From the NCBI RefSeq assembly GCF_007991615.1, contig NZ_BJYR01000010.1, forward strand, positions 94,698 through 158,697: a stretch of DNA of 64,000 nucleotides. Direction: 5' to 3'. A program made the position numbers and the translations under genes. The DNA comes from Novosphingobium sediminis (GTDB lineage: Bacteria > Pseudomonadota > Alphaproteobacteria > Sphingomonadales > Sphingomonadaceae). The notes under the pieces were generated by a model. The model searched no databases, was not told the origin of the DNA, and was given only the letters and a program-made list of their open reading frames with translations. Shown one piece after another: positions 33,598 to 42,634 of the stretch. Within the stretch, counting starts at the first letter, position 1; each line of letters starts with the position of its first letter.

Positions 33598-34491
33598 CTA
33601 AAGGCCGAACGCCTCCAGCGCGGCCTTGGCAATCACATCCCCGCGTTCCTGCACGAAGTGGCCGCCATCCGCGATTTCCAGCGGCGGCGGGCAGCCGTGG
33701 ATCGTCGCACGCAGGTTCGCCATCACATCTGGCCCGAGCACCGGGTCCATCATCCCCACCGCCATGAACGTCGGCCCGCGCCATTCGTCGTGCCACCACG
33801 CCGCGGCGCGTTTGGCTTCGGCGACGCCTTCCATGTCCGGGTCAGTCATCACCAGTTCGGGGAAGCGCCGCACGCCCGATTTGTAGCGGGCGTCGGGGTA
33901 GGGCGCACCATATGCTGCGGCTTCGGCGTCGCTTAGTCCTACTTGCGCCCGTTTGAACAGGGCTGGGATGTCGAGGTCCGGCTGGCTGCGATTGTAGGCC
34001 CGCCACGCATCGAAGCCGGGTCCGGCCGAGCGCCCCGTTGGGATCGCGGTGTTCATCACCAGCAGCCGCTCGAACCGCTCCGGCATGTCGGGCGGTATGG
34101 TCAGCCCAAGGATGCCGCCCCAGTCCTGGCAGACGAGCGTGATGCGGTTCAGGTCCATCGCAGTGATGAACGCCATCAGCATGCCGCGATGGAAGTGGAA
34201 GGTGTATACCTCCTCGTCCACCGGCTTGTCTGACCGGCCAAAGCCAAGCAGATCAGGCGCGATGACCCGGCAGCCGGCGTCCGCGAAGATCGGGATCATC
34301 TTGCGATAGAGGTAGCTCCAGCTTGGCTGGCCGTGCAGGCACAGGAACGTCGTCTGCGCGTCTCGCGGCCCTTCATCGATGAAGTGGACACGCAGCCCCT
34401 CAAAGCCCTTGAGGCTGTCGATGTAGTGCGGCGCAAAGTCATAGCCGGGCAGATCTTCGAATCGGCTTTCATCGGTACGCAAGGCTTCCAT
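33598..34491 (-). CDS. Haloalkane dehalogenase-like alpha/beta hydrolase
   Basis: A 297-residue alpha/beta hydrolase with the haloalkane dehalogenase pattern. The nucleophile Asp and the neighbouring halide-holding Trp are in LVCQDWGGILGLT; the oxyanion motif is LCLHGQPSWSYLYRKM; the acid lies near GMMDPVLGPD; the His is in ADGGHFVQERG. Asp instead of Ser as nucleophile and the acid after strand 7 fit subfamily I enzymes. Natural substrate unknown. It is monocistronic, convergent with prs. Confidence 0.82.
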   Translation of the reverse strand: MEALRTDESRFEDLPGYDFAPHYIDSLKGFEGLRVHFIDEGPRDAQTTFLCLHGQPSWSYLYRKMIPIFADAGCRVIAPDLLGFGRSDKPVDEEVYTFHFHRGMLMAFITAMDLNRITLVCQDWGGILGLTIPPDMPERFERLLVMNTAIPTGRSAGPGFDAWRAYNRSQPDLDIPALFKRAQVGLSDAEAAAYGAPYPDARYKSGVRRFPELVMTDPDMEGVAEAKRAAAWWHDEWRGPTFMAVGMMDPVLGPDVMANLRATIHGCPPPLEIADGGHFVQERGDVIAKAALEAFGL

Positions 34492-34614
34492 CGAGCCTGT
34501 CTCCCATCATCTTGTCGTTCCGCCGCGCTGCCAACAGTAGCGTGTGCGGCGCTGCATGCAATTCGTCACCGCGCGGTTTTGACACCCGCGCTGGCCCGGC
34601 CCATGGATGGCGCG

Positions 34615-35169
34615 ATGGCGCTGATCCTGTTCAACAAGCCCTATGGCGTTCTGTGCCAGTTCAGCGCCGAGCCGAATGGCCCGCCGCGCCCGACGCTGGC
34701 CGACTACATCAAGCGCCCCGGTGTCTATCCCGCCGGCAGGCTGGATCATGACAGCGAAGGGCTTGTACTGCTCACCGATGACGGCCGCCTGCAGGCCCGC
34801 ATCGCCGATCCGCGTTTCAAGCTCGCCAAGACCTATCTCGTGCAAGTTGAAGGCGATCCGGATGAGGCGGCGCTGGAACCCTTGCGGCGCGGGATCGTGC
34901 TCAAGGACGGGCCCACGCTGCCCGCCGAGGCCCGCCGCATCGATCCGCCCGCGCTCTGGCCGCGCGATCCGCCCGTCCGCTTCCGCAAGAGCGTGCCCGA
35001 TTGCTGGATCGAACTGACAATCCGCGAGGGCCGCAATCGGCAGGTGCGCCGAATGACGGCAGCGGCGGGCTATCCCACACTTCGGCTTGTGCGCTGGCGG
35101 ATCGGCGAATGGACGCTGGACGGCCTTGCCCAAGGCGAATGGCGCGAAGGGCCTACTGCCAGGGCCTGA
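34615..35169 (+). CDS. rluE: 23S rRNA pseudouridine synthase, RluE type
   Basis: A 184-residue RsuA/RluE-family enzyme. Start MALILFNKPYGVLCQF at 34615 fits the family; an ATG four codons upstream (34603) is possible. The catalytic Asp is in YPAGRLDHDSEGLVLLTDDG, and GRNRQVRRMTAAAGYPTLRLVR is the C-terminal family motif. There is no S4 domain, as expected for RluE. Its 3' end overlaps the convergent AraC gene by 17 bp. Confidence 0.9.
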   Translation: MALILFNKPYGVLCQFSAEPNGPPRPTLADYIKRPGVYPAGRLDHDSEGLVLLTDDGRLQARIADPRFKLAKTYLVQVEGDPDEAALEPLRRGIVLKDGPTLPAEARRIDPPALWPRDPPVRFRKSVPDCWIELTIREGRNRQVRRMTAAAGYPTLRLVRWRIGEWTLDGLAQGEWREGPTARA

Positions 35170-36100
35170 TATCGCCCGGTGCGATGCGTGCGAGCATTTC
35201 GAGCCGCCGCGCCTGCCGCGTTTCCAGCGAGAGCGTCATCAACGGCTGCGGCGAATCGACGAACTGGCGCGGGCTCATCCCGAACAGCGCGGTGAACTCG
35301 CGGATCAGGTGGCTCTGGTCATAGTAGCGCAGCGCCAGCGCCTCGGCCTCGTCGTGATCCGCCACGCCGCGCAGATGGCTCGCCATGTCGAGCGCGCGGG
35401 CGCGGCGCAGCACCTGCTTCGGCGGTATGCCGAAATCGCGGCGGACGAGCCGCTCCAGCTGGCGCTGCGCGGTGCCGCACTGCTCCGCCAGCCGGGCGAC
35501 GGTGATTTCCGGATTGGTAAAGGCTGCCGCCTCGACCGAAGCCGCGACGCGATCAGGTTCAGCCGCGCCGCTGCGGACGATCATGCTGCGCATGGCCTCT
35601 TCCATCGCCGTGCACCAGTCCTCGGCGGAGGCATCCTGGTCAAACAGGCTCATCCATTCGGTCTGGCACATCCCCATCGTCTCGAGCGGGGTCAGCTTGT
35701 CACACATTGCATCGAGCTTGATCCCGCTCAGCGCGTGGCAGGCGCCCGGGCGGAACGAGAGGCCAACGCTGGTGAAGCTGCCGCGCACGGTGATCGGCAT
35801 GCGCCGCGTCTGCGGACCGAAATAGAGTGCGGCGCGGCCCATCTCGCGCCGGCCTTCCACCGTCTCCGCGGTCCATTCGCCGCGCAACTGGATACGCAGC
35901 ATCGCCGCGTCGCTGAAGATGCCGCAGGAAACTTCGTGGTCTTCGGGCGTATCGACGATCGTGACGTAGAGCCGCGCGATCCAAGGTGCCAGATCGCGCG
36001 CAGGGGCCCGGCTGTAGGAGATCGGCTGACCGTCGCGCGTTGCCGCACCGCCCGAAGCGATGGCCGGGTCAACGGCAGGTCTGCTCATCCGGCTCATCAA
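35153..36100 (-). CDS. AraC family transcriptional regulator
   Basis: A 315-residue regulator. The C-terminal AraC DNA-binding domain begins near residue 195 with ITVARLAEQCGTAQRQLERLVRRDFG (first HTH) and ends with YYDQSHLIREFTALFGMSPRQFVDS. The N-terminal domain is a cupin-less ligand or dimer domain typical of the sphingomonad type. The target is unknown; neighbours give no hint. A 6-5-6 inverted repeat lies 22 bp upstream. Confidence 0.9.
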   Translation of the reverse strand: MMSRMSRPAVDPAIASGGAATRDGQPISYSRAPARDLAPWIARLYVTIVDTPEDHEVSCGIFSDAAMLRIQLRGEWTAETVEGRREMGRAALYFGPQTRRMPITVRGSFTSVGLSFRPGACHALSGIKLDAMCDKLTPLETMGMCQTEWMSLFDQDASAEDWCTAMEEAMRSMIVRSGAAEPDRVAASVEAAAFTNPEITVARLAEQCGTAQRQLERLVRRDFGIPPKQVLRRARALDMASHLRGVADHDEAEALALRYYDQSHLIREFTALFGMSPRQFVDSPQPLMTLSLETRQARRLEMLARIAPGDIRPWQ

Positions 36101-36121
36101 TATCCCCCCGCCCGTTCATAA

Positions 36122-36138
36122 CGGGAATCGCGTTCCCG
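36122..36138. promoter_or_regulatory. Inverted repeat upstream of araC-like gene
   Basis: CGGGAATCGCGTTCCCG is a perfect 6-5-6 repeat just upstream of the regulator start, between it and the divergent phosphatase gene. It could be an operator. The rest of 36101-36302 shows no clear site. Confidence 0.4.
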
Positions 36139-36302
36139 GTGAACGGTCTAGCCACCCCGGAGCCCCCCCGGTGTGCGTATTATCACTATCGATAAGCACA
36201 AACCCGCACATTAGCCAAGGTGGTTCGCCCGCGAAGGCATGACCAAAGCGGCACACGACGGGGCCCTTGACCATGCCCCCGGACGAGGGCCATGGCTGCG
36301 GC

Positions 36303-37094
36303 ATGAAGGATACCGACCTCGATCGCGACATCGCCCTAGCCCAGCGCCTTGCCGACGCCGCAGGGGCCGCCATCCGCCCGTTCTTCCGCAGCGGCCTTTC
36401 CGCTGACCGCAAGGCCGATGCCTCGCCGGTCACGCTGGCCGACAGGGCGGCTGAAGAGGCCATGCGTGCGATCCTTGCCGCCGAAGTGCCGGATGATACG
36501 GTGATCGGTGAGGAAATGGGTTCCACCCCCGGCTCGTCGGGACGCAGTTGGGTGCTCGATCCGATCGACGGCACCACCGGCTTCCTCGCCGGCCGGCCGC
36601 TGTTCGGCACGCTCATCGCGCTTGTGGTCGAAGGTTTTCCGGTGATCGGCGTTATCGACCAGCCGATCCTGGGCGAACGCTGGGTCGGGGCGATCGGCCG
36701 GCCCACCACGCTAAACGGCCACGCCGTCCGCACCCGCGCCTGCGCGCAGCTTTCCGATGCCGCACTCGCCACCACGGGTCCTCATTACTTCGACGATCAC
36801 GATGGCGGGCACTTCATGGGCCTCGCCGCCAAGACTGATCACAAGCGGATGGTGATGGGTGGCGATTGCTACAACTACGCGATGCTCGCCTCGGGGCACC
36901 TCGACGTGGTCTGCGAAGCTGGCCTGAAGCTGCATGATTGGGCCGCGCTCGTCCCTGTCGTCGAGGGCGCTGGCGGAACCATGGCGGACTGGAACGGGGA
37001 ACCGCTCCATGCCGGTTCCGATGGTCATGTCATCGCGGTTGGCGATGCGGCGCGGCTCGAGGATGTGGTCGAGGCACTGGCCTGCCACCACTGA
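36303..37094 (+). CDS. hisN: Inositol monophosphatase family enzyme, likely histidinol-phosphatase
   Basis: A 263-residue Mg-dependent phosphatase of the IMPase fold. Metal-binding motifs: GEEMGSTPG (E of motif 1), WVLDPIDGTTGFLAG (motif 2) and LKLHDWAALVPVVEGAGG (motif 3). The sequence around GRPLFGTLIALV and GGDCYNYAMLASGHLDVV resembles the HisN histidinol-phosphatases of alphaproteobacteria. Inositol or other phosphates are alternatives. The next gene starts 4 bp downstream. Confidence 0.82.
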   Translation: MKDTDLDRDIALAQRLADAAGAAIRPFFRSGLSADRKADASPVTLADRAAEEAMRAILAAEVPDDTVIGEEMGSTPGSSGRSWVLDPIDGTTGFLAGRPLFGTLIALVVEGFPVIGVIDQPILGERWVGAIGRPTTLNGHAVRTRACAQLSDAALATTGPHYFDDHDGGHFMGLAAKTDHKRMVMGGDCYNYAMLASGHLDVVCEAGLKLHDWAALVPVVEGAGGTMADWNGEPLHAGSDGHVIAVGDAARLEDVVEALACHH

Positions 37095-37098
37095 GCCG

Positions 37099-37545
37099 AT
37101 GATGCTCCCGCGCCGCCTGTTCTTCTACGGCACGTTGACGCACGAGCATTCCAACACGCTGACCGAAACCCTGCTGCCAAGGCTGGGCGGGCCGCCGCGC
37201 CGCGGCTGGGTGCGCGGAGCGCTGTTCCTCCGGCGCGATCCGCTTGGTGTCTATCCGGTGCTGATGCCCGGCGCCGGGCGCGTTTACGGCTGGGTCTATG
37301 TCGGATTGCGACCGATCCCGCGTGCCGTGCTCGCCGCGTTCGATGCTTGGGAATACTGCGATCCGCGCCGGCCTGCTCGCGGTGAATATCGCCGCGCGAA
37401 CCTTGTCGTCCACACGCGCAGCGGCCCGCTGCGCGCCGCCGCCTACCTTCCGAACCGGCGCGCGCCGCTGGGCCTCAGGGCGGTTCCGGGTGGAGATTTC
37501 GCCGCCTACGCCGCTGCGCATGGTCTTCCCGTCCTCACCGAATGA
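37099..37545 (+). CDS. Gamma-glutamylcyclotransferase-like (AIG2/GGACT) protein
   Basis: A 148-residue protein with the family opening LFFYGTLTHE, equivalent to the substrate-binding YGTL loop, and later LAAFDAWEYCDPRRPARGEYRR, where the acidic catalytic position is expected (DAWE). It is Arg-rich and short, as usual. Substrates of such enzymes are gamma-glutamyl amines or peptides; none can be named here. Likely translated with the upstream phosphatase gene. Confidence 0.8.
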   Translation: MMLPRRLFFYGTLTHEHSNTLTETLLPRLGGPPRRGWVRGALFLRRDPLGVYPVLMPGAGRVYGWVYVGLRPIPRAVLAAFDAWEYCDPRRPARGEYRRANLVVHTRSGPLRAAAYLPNRRAPLGLRAVPGGDFAAYAAAHGLPVLTE

Positions 37546-37611
37546 CCGGGCTTGCCAGCCCCCGCCGCGCCGTGCGAGCAAGCCTTTGACAGATATACGG
37601 AGGTAATGAGT

Positions 37612-38886
37612 ATGCGCAGCGCAATCGGGGCGATCTCCATCGGACTGGCACTCGCCGCAATGCCGGCAAGCGCGAAGACGGTGGTGGTTCGCGCCGCCCA
37701 CATGGTCGATGTTCTCGCTGGCCGGACCGTGGACAATGCGCAGGTCGTCATCACCGATGGCCGCATCACCGCGGTCGGCAAGGCGGGGGATGCGGTGCCG
37801 GCTGGCGCTGAAACCATCGATCTTGGCGCGCGGACCCTGCTCCCCGGTCTGATCGACATGCACGTCCACCTTACCAGCGATCCGCGCCTCAGCGGCTATC
37901 GCGGGCTTGAATTCACGGACAACTTCTGGACCGTCGTCGGCGTGGCCAACGCCAAGCGCACGGTCGAGGCGGGCTTCACCACGGTGCGCAATGTCGGCTC
38001 GGCAAACTTCGATGACGTCGCGCTCAAGCAGGGGATACAGGCGGGCTACATTGCGGGGCCGCGCATCGTCCCCGCGACCTATGCCCTCGGCGCTACCGGC
38101 GGACACTGCGATTCCACCGAGTTTCCGCCTTCGATCAAGGTGCCCTCGCCCGGCATCGCCAATTCGCCCGACGAGTTCCGCGCCGCGGTGCGCACGATGC
38201 GCAAGTACGGCGCCGAAGTGATCAAGGTCTGCATGACGGGAGGCGTCCTGTCGAAGACCGACAGCGTCGGCGGCCAGCAGATGAGCCTTGAGGAAATCAA
38301 GGCCGTCACCGACGAAGCCCACATGCTCGGCATGCGCGTTGCTGCGCACGCGCATGGCACGGCCGGGATCAACGATGCACTGCGCGGCGGGGTCGATACG
38401 ATCGAACATGCCAGCCTTGCCGATGACGAGAGCTTCAAGCTGGCCAAGGCCAAGGGTGCCTGGCTCGATATGGACATATACGACGACGACTACATCCTTG
38501 CCGAAGGCGCGAAGAACGGCGTGTTCGAGGAAAGCCTCGCCAAGGAGCGTGCGGTGGGCCGCAAGCAGCGCGAGACGTTCCGCGCTGCGCATGCCGCCGG
38601 GGTCAAGCTGCTGTTCGGCACCGATGGCGGCGTCTACCCCAATGGCGACAACGCCAAGCAGTTCGCCAAGATGGTAGAGTGGGGGATGACGCCGATGGAA
38701 GCGATTCAGGCCGCTACCCGCAGTGCCGCCGAAGCGCTCGACAAGACCGCCGATGTCGGGGCCATTGCAACCGGCCGCTACGGCGATCTCATCGCGGTGG
38801 ACGGCGATCCGCTCGCCGATGTGCGCGTGCTGGAAAAGCCCGCGTTCGTCATGAAGGGCGGCGAAGTGGTGCGCGCCGCCCCCTGA
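37612..38886 (+). CDS. Exported amidohydrolase family protein
   Basis: A 424-residue metal-dependent hydrolase (imidazolonepropionase/Xaa-Pro-like group). GGAGG lies 8 nt before the ATG at 37612, which favours it over an ATG two codons earlier. A signal peptide (AIGAISIGLALAAMPASA) predicts periplasmic location. Metal ligands: LIDMHVHLTSD (HxH), KVCMTGG (bridging Lys region), AHAHGTAG, TIEHAS and FGTDGG (final Asp). Substrate is unknown; peptides or cyclic amides are typical. Confidence 0.88.
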   Translation: MRSAIGAISIGLALAAMPASAKTVVVRAAHMVDVLAGRTVDNAQVVITDGRITAVGKAGDAVPAGAETIDLGARTLLPGLIDMHVHLTSDPRLSGYRGLEFTDNFWTVVGVANAKRTVEAGFTTVRNVGSANFDDVALKQGIQAGYIAGPRIVPATYALGATGGHCDSTEFPPSIKVPSPGIANSPDEFRAAVRTMRKYGAEVIKVCMTGGVLSKTDSVGGQQMSLEEIKAVTDEAHMLGMRVAAHAHGTAGINDALRGGVDTIEHASLADDESFKLAKAKGAWLDMDIYDDDYILAEGAKNGVFEESLAKERAVGRKQRETFRAAHAAGVKLLFGTDGGVYPNGDNAKQFAKMVEWGMTPMEAIQAATRSAAEALDKTADVGAIATGRYGDLIAVDGDPLADVRVLEKPAFVMKGGEVVRAAP

Positions 38887-38902
38887 ATCGCGAGAGGCGC
38901 GG

Positions 38903-39382
38903 TCAGGCCTCGGAGGCCTCGCTGTTCAGCTGGATATAGTTGGCGAGGCCCATCCGCGCGATCATCTCGAACTGGGTTTCGAGCACGTCGACATGCTCTT
39001 CCTCGTTCGAGAGGATATCGGCGAAAAGATCGCGGCTGACGAAATCGCGCACGCTTTCGCAGTGGGCGATTGCGTCCTTGAGCAGCGGGATCGCGTCGTT
39101 CTCCAGCGCAAGGTCTGCCTTGAGCACGTCTTCGACATCCTCGCCGATGCGCAGCCGCCCGATGGCCTGAAAATTGGGCAGCCCGTCGAGGAACAGGATG
39201 CGGTCCGCCAATCGGTCGGCGTGCTTCATCTCGTCGATCGATTCGTGGCGCTCGTATTCGGCGAGCTTCTTGAGGCCCCAATTGGCCAGCATCCGGTAGT
39301 GCAACCAGTACTGGTTGATCGCGGTCAGCTCGTTGAGCAGCGCCTTGTTGAGGAACTCGATGACTTTGGCATCACCCTTCAT
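38903..39382 (-). CDS. bfr: Bacterioferritin
   Basis: A 159-residue iron-storage protein of 24-mer cages. Ferroxidase residues are in [41 protein letters not shown] and [14 protein letters not shown]. The heme Met is in [22 protein letters not shown]. Complete. It lies 63 bp downstream of the ferredoxin gene bfd, whose product reduces the stored iron, so the pair works as one unit. Confidence 0.97.
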   Translation of the reverse strand: MKGDAKVIEFLNKALLNELTAINQYWLHYRMLANWGLKKLAEYERHESIDEMKHADRLADRILFLDGLPNFQAIGRLRIGEDVEDVLKADLALENDAIPLLKDAIAHCESVRDFVSRDLFADILSNEEEHVDVLETQFEMIARMGLANYIQLNSEASEA

Positions 39383-39445
39383 GGCTATCTCCTGGAGCTA
39401 TGCAGGGAGACTAGTCAGCGGCGCTCCGGGGCGCAAGGCGGGCGT

Positions 39446-39622
39446 TCAGGCCGGCACGCAGGCGCGCGCCTCGTTCACGATCTGCTCGGCATCTTCCAGG
39501 CATTGGCGACACTGGGGCGCGAAGCCGAGCTTGCCGTAAAGCGTTTCGGCGTCGCCGCTGTGCTCGATCGCGGCGCGGCGCAGGTCTTTTTCACGGATGG
39601 CGTTGCAGATGCAGATATACAT
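39446..39622 (-). CDS. bfd: Bacterioferritin-associated ferredoxin
   Basis: A 58-residue [2Fe-2S] protein. The Bfd cysteine pattern is MYICICNAIREKDL (C-x-C) and later GFAPQCRQCLEDA (C-x2-C). It donates electrons to bacterioferritin heme to release iron. I use the ATG at 39622 at the family start; longer frames upstream are non-coding. An iron-box-like dyad lies 35 bp upstream. Confidence 0.95.
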   Translation of the reverse strand: MYICICNAIREKDLRRAAIEHSGDAETLYGKLGFAPQCRQCLEDAEQIVNEARACVPA

Positions 39623-39656
39623 CGGATGCGAATCCTCGCTGTGTCGAGCAATACTT

Positions 39657-39675
39657 AATGCGAGGCATTTGCAAT
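39657..39675 (-). promoter_or_regulatory. Iron-box-like dyad upstream of bfd
   Basis: AATGCGAGGCATTTGCAAT matches WTGCRA-N5-TYGCAA with 5 of 7 paired positions. Its place just before bfd, a gene that many bacteria induce under iron limitation, supports reading this dyad type as an iron-regulator (Fur-family) site. Confidence 0.6.
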
Positions 39676-39750
39676 AGCAAGTGGCTTGTGCGCAGGTCTG
39701 CCTATGCGCCGCAGCGTTGCATTTTAACGGCGAGCGCCCTATGTCTCGCC

Positions 39751-39837
39751 CCGCATCAAGAGTTGGGGAATTGACGCCCCGACGCCAACCTGCCGGTTTC
39801 CGGGCAAGGTGGCGCCTTCGCCAGCGAAGGGATGCGG
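39751..39837 (+). ncRNA. Structured metA leader, candidate SAM-sensing riboswitch
   Basis: An 87-nt element can fold as a four-way junction. P1 is CCGCATC (39751-39757) with GATGCGG (39831-39837). P2 is GGGG (39765-39768) with CCCC (39777-39780). P3 is 39784-39794 with 39803-39813, 9 of 11 pairs, around GGTTTCC. P4 is CCTTCG-CCAG-CGAAGG (39815-39830), stacking directly on P1. The junction after P1 reads ATCAAGAG, as in S-box (SAM-I) RNAs. It lies 69 nt before metA. Fold and context favour methionine/SAM control; the Rfam class is not certain. Confidence 0.55.
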
Positions 39838-39906
39838 CCGGTCCGGCAACGAAGCGGAACAAGGCTGCAGGCGTCGTTTCCCCCACATGTAAAAGGGTTT
39901 CGAGAC

Positions 39907-40812
39907 GTGCCGATCCGCATTGCCGACAATCTTCCCGCCCGCCGCACGCTGGAATCCGAGGGCGTGATCGTGATGAGCGAGACCGAGGCTGCGCGGCAGG
40001 ACATTCGCCCGCTGCGGGTGGCGCTGCTCAACCTGATGCCCGACAAGATCACGACCGAAACGCAGATCGCCCGCCTGCTTGGCGCGACGCCGCTGCAGAT
40101 CGAGCTCGACCTCGTCCGCATCTCGGACCACGTCAGCAAGAACACCTCGGCGGGCCACATCACTTCGTTCTATCGCCCGTGGGAGGATGTCCGCGCCGAA
40201 AAGTTCGACGGGTTGATCATCACCGGGGCGCCGGTCGAGCAAATCGCGTACGAGGAGGTGACTTACTGGGACGAGATGCGCCGCATCCTCGATTGGTCGC
40301 AGGACAACGTGCACCGCACGCTCACGCTGTGCTGGGGCGCGATGGCGGCGATGTATCACTTCCACGGCGTGCCCAAGCATGCGCTGGCCGCAAAGGCGAC
40401 CGGTGTGTTCAGCCACGCGAACCACGCGCCCGCGCATCCTGTCATGCGCGGCTTGCCCGACCGATTCGACGTTCCCGTCTCGCGCTGGAGCGAACTGCGA
40501 GGAGCCGACCTGCCCGCCGGGCGCGGCCTTGCCGTGCTGGCGGACAGCGCCGAAACCGGGCTCTGCCTGATCGGCGATCCGGCGCACCGCGCCGTCCACA
40601 TGCTCAATCACCTCGAGTACGACACGCTGACTCTGGCGGGCGAATATGCGCGAGACGAGGGGCGCAGCCTGCCGCTCCACTACTTCCCGGGGGATGATCC
40701 GGCGGGCCAGCCTTCCAATACCTGGCGCGGCCATGGGCACCTCCTGTTCGGCAACTGGATCAATGAGACATACCAGTCGACGCCGTTCGATCGCGCGGAG
40801 ATTGGCAGGTGA
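39907..40812 (+). CDS. metA: Homoserine O-acyltransferase, MetA family
   Basis: A 301-residue enzyme for the first committed step of methionine synthesis, acylating homoserine (succinyl or acetyl donor cannot be read safely). The start is a GTG at 39907 giving MPIRIADNLPARRTLESEGV, the family N-terminus, with AAAAGGG upstream. The catalytic Cys is in TLTLCWGAMAAMYHFHG, the His in NHLEYDTLTLAGEY, and Glu in that same segment. It is preceded by a structured leader at 39751-39837. Confidence 0.95.
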   Translation: MPIRIADNLPARRTLESEGVIVMSETEAARQDIRPLRVALLNLMPDKITTETQIARLLGATPLQIELDLVRISDHVSKNTSAGHITSFYRPWEDVRAEKFDGLIITGAPVEQIAYEEVTYWDEMRRILDWSQDNVHRTLTLCWGAMAAMYHFHGVPKHALAAKATGVFSHANHAPAHPVMRGLPDRFDVPVSRWSELRGADLPAGRGLAVLADSAETGLCLIGDPAHRAVHMLNHLEYDTLTLAGEYARDEGRSLPLHYFPGDDPAGQPSNTWRGHGHLLFGNWINETYQSTPFDRAEIGR

Positions 40813-40944
40813 TTGCGCAATCGCTTGCCTTTTGCGCCCATCGCCACTAAGCGCGCCCACTTCATCGGATGTGACATCGATGACTCGCCTGGCCATGCAG
40901 GGCTGCCACGGCAAGTCGGACGCATCCTTACCAAGGAGACGAAA

Positions 40945-41148
40945 ATGCCCAAGCTCAAGACCAAGAGCGGTGTGAAGAAGCGCTTCAAGATCACCGCATC
41001 CGGCAAGGTCAAGCACGGTGTGGCCGGCAAGCGCCACCGCCTGATCAGCCACAACGCCAAGTACATCCGTCAGAACCGCGGCATGGACGTGATCTCCGAC
41101 GCAGATGCGAAGGTGATCAAGAAGTGGGCGCCCTACGGGCTGAACTGA
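40945..41148 (+). CDS. rpmI: 50S ribosomal protein L35
   Basis: A 67-residue basic ribosomal protein. [20 protein letters not shown] and GKRHRLISH are family marks. AAGGAG precedes the start at 40945. It is followed after 13 bp by rplT, the conserved order. infC, often before rpmI, is not here; metA is instead. Confidence 0.98.
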   Translation: MPKLKTKSGVKKRFKITASGKVKHGVAGKRHRLISHNAKYIRQNRGMDVISDADAKVIKKWAPYGLN

Positions 41149-41161
41149 GGAGCGTTAGACC

Positions 41162-41521
41162 ATGAGCCGCATCAAACGGGGTGTTACCACCCGCGCCAAG
41201 CACAAGCGCATTCTCGAACAGGCCAAGGGCTATCGGGGCCGCCGCAAGAATACCATCCGCGTTGCCCGTCAGGCGGTCGAAAAGGCCGGCCAGTACGCGT
41301 ACCGCGATCGCAAGATCAAGAAGCGGGAATTCCGCGGTCTGTGGATCCAGCGCATCAACGCTGCAGTCCGCGCCGAAGGCCTGACCTACTCGCAGTTCAT
41401 CCACGGCACCAAGCTGGCCGGGATCGAACTCGATCGCAAGGCCATGGCTGATCTCGCGATGAACGAAGGCGGCGTGTTCGCTGCGATCATCGCGCAGGCC
41501 AAGCAGGCACTGGCGAACTGA
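41162..41521 (+). CDS. rplT: 50S ribosomal protein L20
   Basis: A 119-residue ribosomal protein that starts 50S assembly by binding 23S r[43 protein letters not shown] and [20 protein letters not shown] are typical. A Rho-independent terminator lies 80 bp downstream, separating rpmI-rplT from pheST. Confidence 0.98.
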   Translation: MSRIKRGVTTRAKHKRILEQAKGYRGRRKNTIRVARQAVEKAGQYAYRDRKIKKREFRGLWIQRINAAVRAEGLTYSQFIHGTKLAGIELDRKAMADLAMNEGGVFAAIIAQAKQALAN

Positions 41522-41598
41522 TTGGAGGCTGACGGCCGGACGTTCCAATTTGGTGCGTCAGAACGTCGTCAACTTCTGAATCTGGCTGAAATGCAAGA

Positions 41599-41629
41599 GG
41601 GCATCGATCGCGAGATCGGTGCCCTTTTT
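41599..41629 (+). terminator. Rho-independent terminator after rplT
   Basis: An 11-bp stem (41599-41609 with 41614-41624, loop GCGA, one T-G pair) followed by five T residues. Confidence 0.9.
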
Positions 41630-41706
41630 GCCATTTTGGCCAGTTCCCGTTGATGCTGCAAAGGGATATAACCCTACCAACAGGGATAAAAACGAGGGGC
41701 GCAGCA

Positions 41707-42588
41707 GTGAGCGGTCAATGTACCGTCAGGGTACGATTCCATCAGCCGCCCGCGGCTATGCGCGCCTATTTCACGACCTTCTACATCACCGAAATCGATG
41801 TCGGAACCGAGGGGCGGGTAACCGATCACCTCCACCCGGAATGGGCCAACCTGCGGATCATCAGCGGGGAACTGCCCGTATCGGAGATCCGCAACGCTCC
41901 CCCGTTCGGGGGCGTGACGGGCATTCTCACCGGCCCAACCAGCACCGCAGTACGCTTCACCACTGGCACCTCGCGAATCTGGGGGATTGGACTGCTGCCT
42001 CTCGGCTGGGCCAAATTTGTTTCTGCACCGGCAAACGTCTTTGCCGACCGCCTTTGCGATGCGGCCGCGGAGCCTGAATTTGCGCCACTGCTCCCGCTTG
42101 CGAATTCCCTGTTCGGGCCCGAGCCGGACGAACTCGCGGAACTGGAGCGGATTACCCGCCACTTCGAGAGCCTTGCCGCGCGCCCTTTGCCGGAAGAAGC
42201 GCGGATCCGCGCCGTCCATCACGCACTCGTCGATCCCGAGATCGCCAGTGTTGCCGAAATGACCGAGCAGGCCGGCCTGCCCACGCACACGCTGGAGCGC
42301 GTCTGCCGCCGCCACTTCGGTTTCCCGCCAAGCCTGTTGCTGCGCCGCCAGCGGTTCATGCGCAGCCTCTCGCAATACATGCTCGATCCCTCGCTCACGT
42401 GGATCGGCGCCATCGATTCGCACTATCACGATCAGGCGCAGTTCGTGCGCGAGTTCCACCGCTTCATGGGCATGAGCCCGCGCGCATATGCCGCGCTGCC
42501 CCATCCGGTGCTCGCCGGCGTGATGCGCGCGCGCATGGCTGCGGCGGGGGCGCCGGTGCAGGCGCTGCACGATCCCTCGCGGGATTGA
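41707..42588 (+). CDS. AraC family transcriptional regulator inserted between rplT and pheS
   Basis: A 293-residue regulator. The GTG at 41707 is preferred since GAGGGG lies 8 nt upstream; an ATG at 41653 lacks such a site. The C-terminal HTH pair is [24 protein letters not shown] and [22 protein letters not shown]. The N-terminal domain resembles that of the other AraC protein here in layout ([18 protein letters not shown]). Targets unknown. It splits the usual rplT-pheS adjacency and is 46 bp upstream of pheS. Confidence 0.87.
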   Translation: MSGQCTVRVRFHQPPAAMRAYFTTFYITEIDVGTEGRVTDHLHPEWANLRIISGELPVSEIRNAPPFGGVTGILTGPTSTAVRFTTGTSRIWGIGLLPLGWAKFVSAPANVFADRLCDAAAEPEFAPLLPLANSLFGPEPDELAELERITRHFESLAARPLPEEARIRAVHHALVDPEIASVAEMTEQAGLPTHTLERVCRRHFGFPPSLLLRRQRFMRSLSQYMLDPSLTWIGAIDSHYHDQAQFVREFHRFMGMSPRAYAALPHPVLAGVMRARMAAAGAPVQALHDPSRD

Positions 42589-42634
42589 ACGCCATCCTTG
42601 GATTCCGCCGCGTTTGGCGCTAGCGGCGGGCGCG

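Noticed and set aside
39690..39906. SAM-II riboswitch before metA
   Set aside because: The SAM-II pseudoknot consensus could not be found; the four-helix fold described is a better fit.
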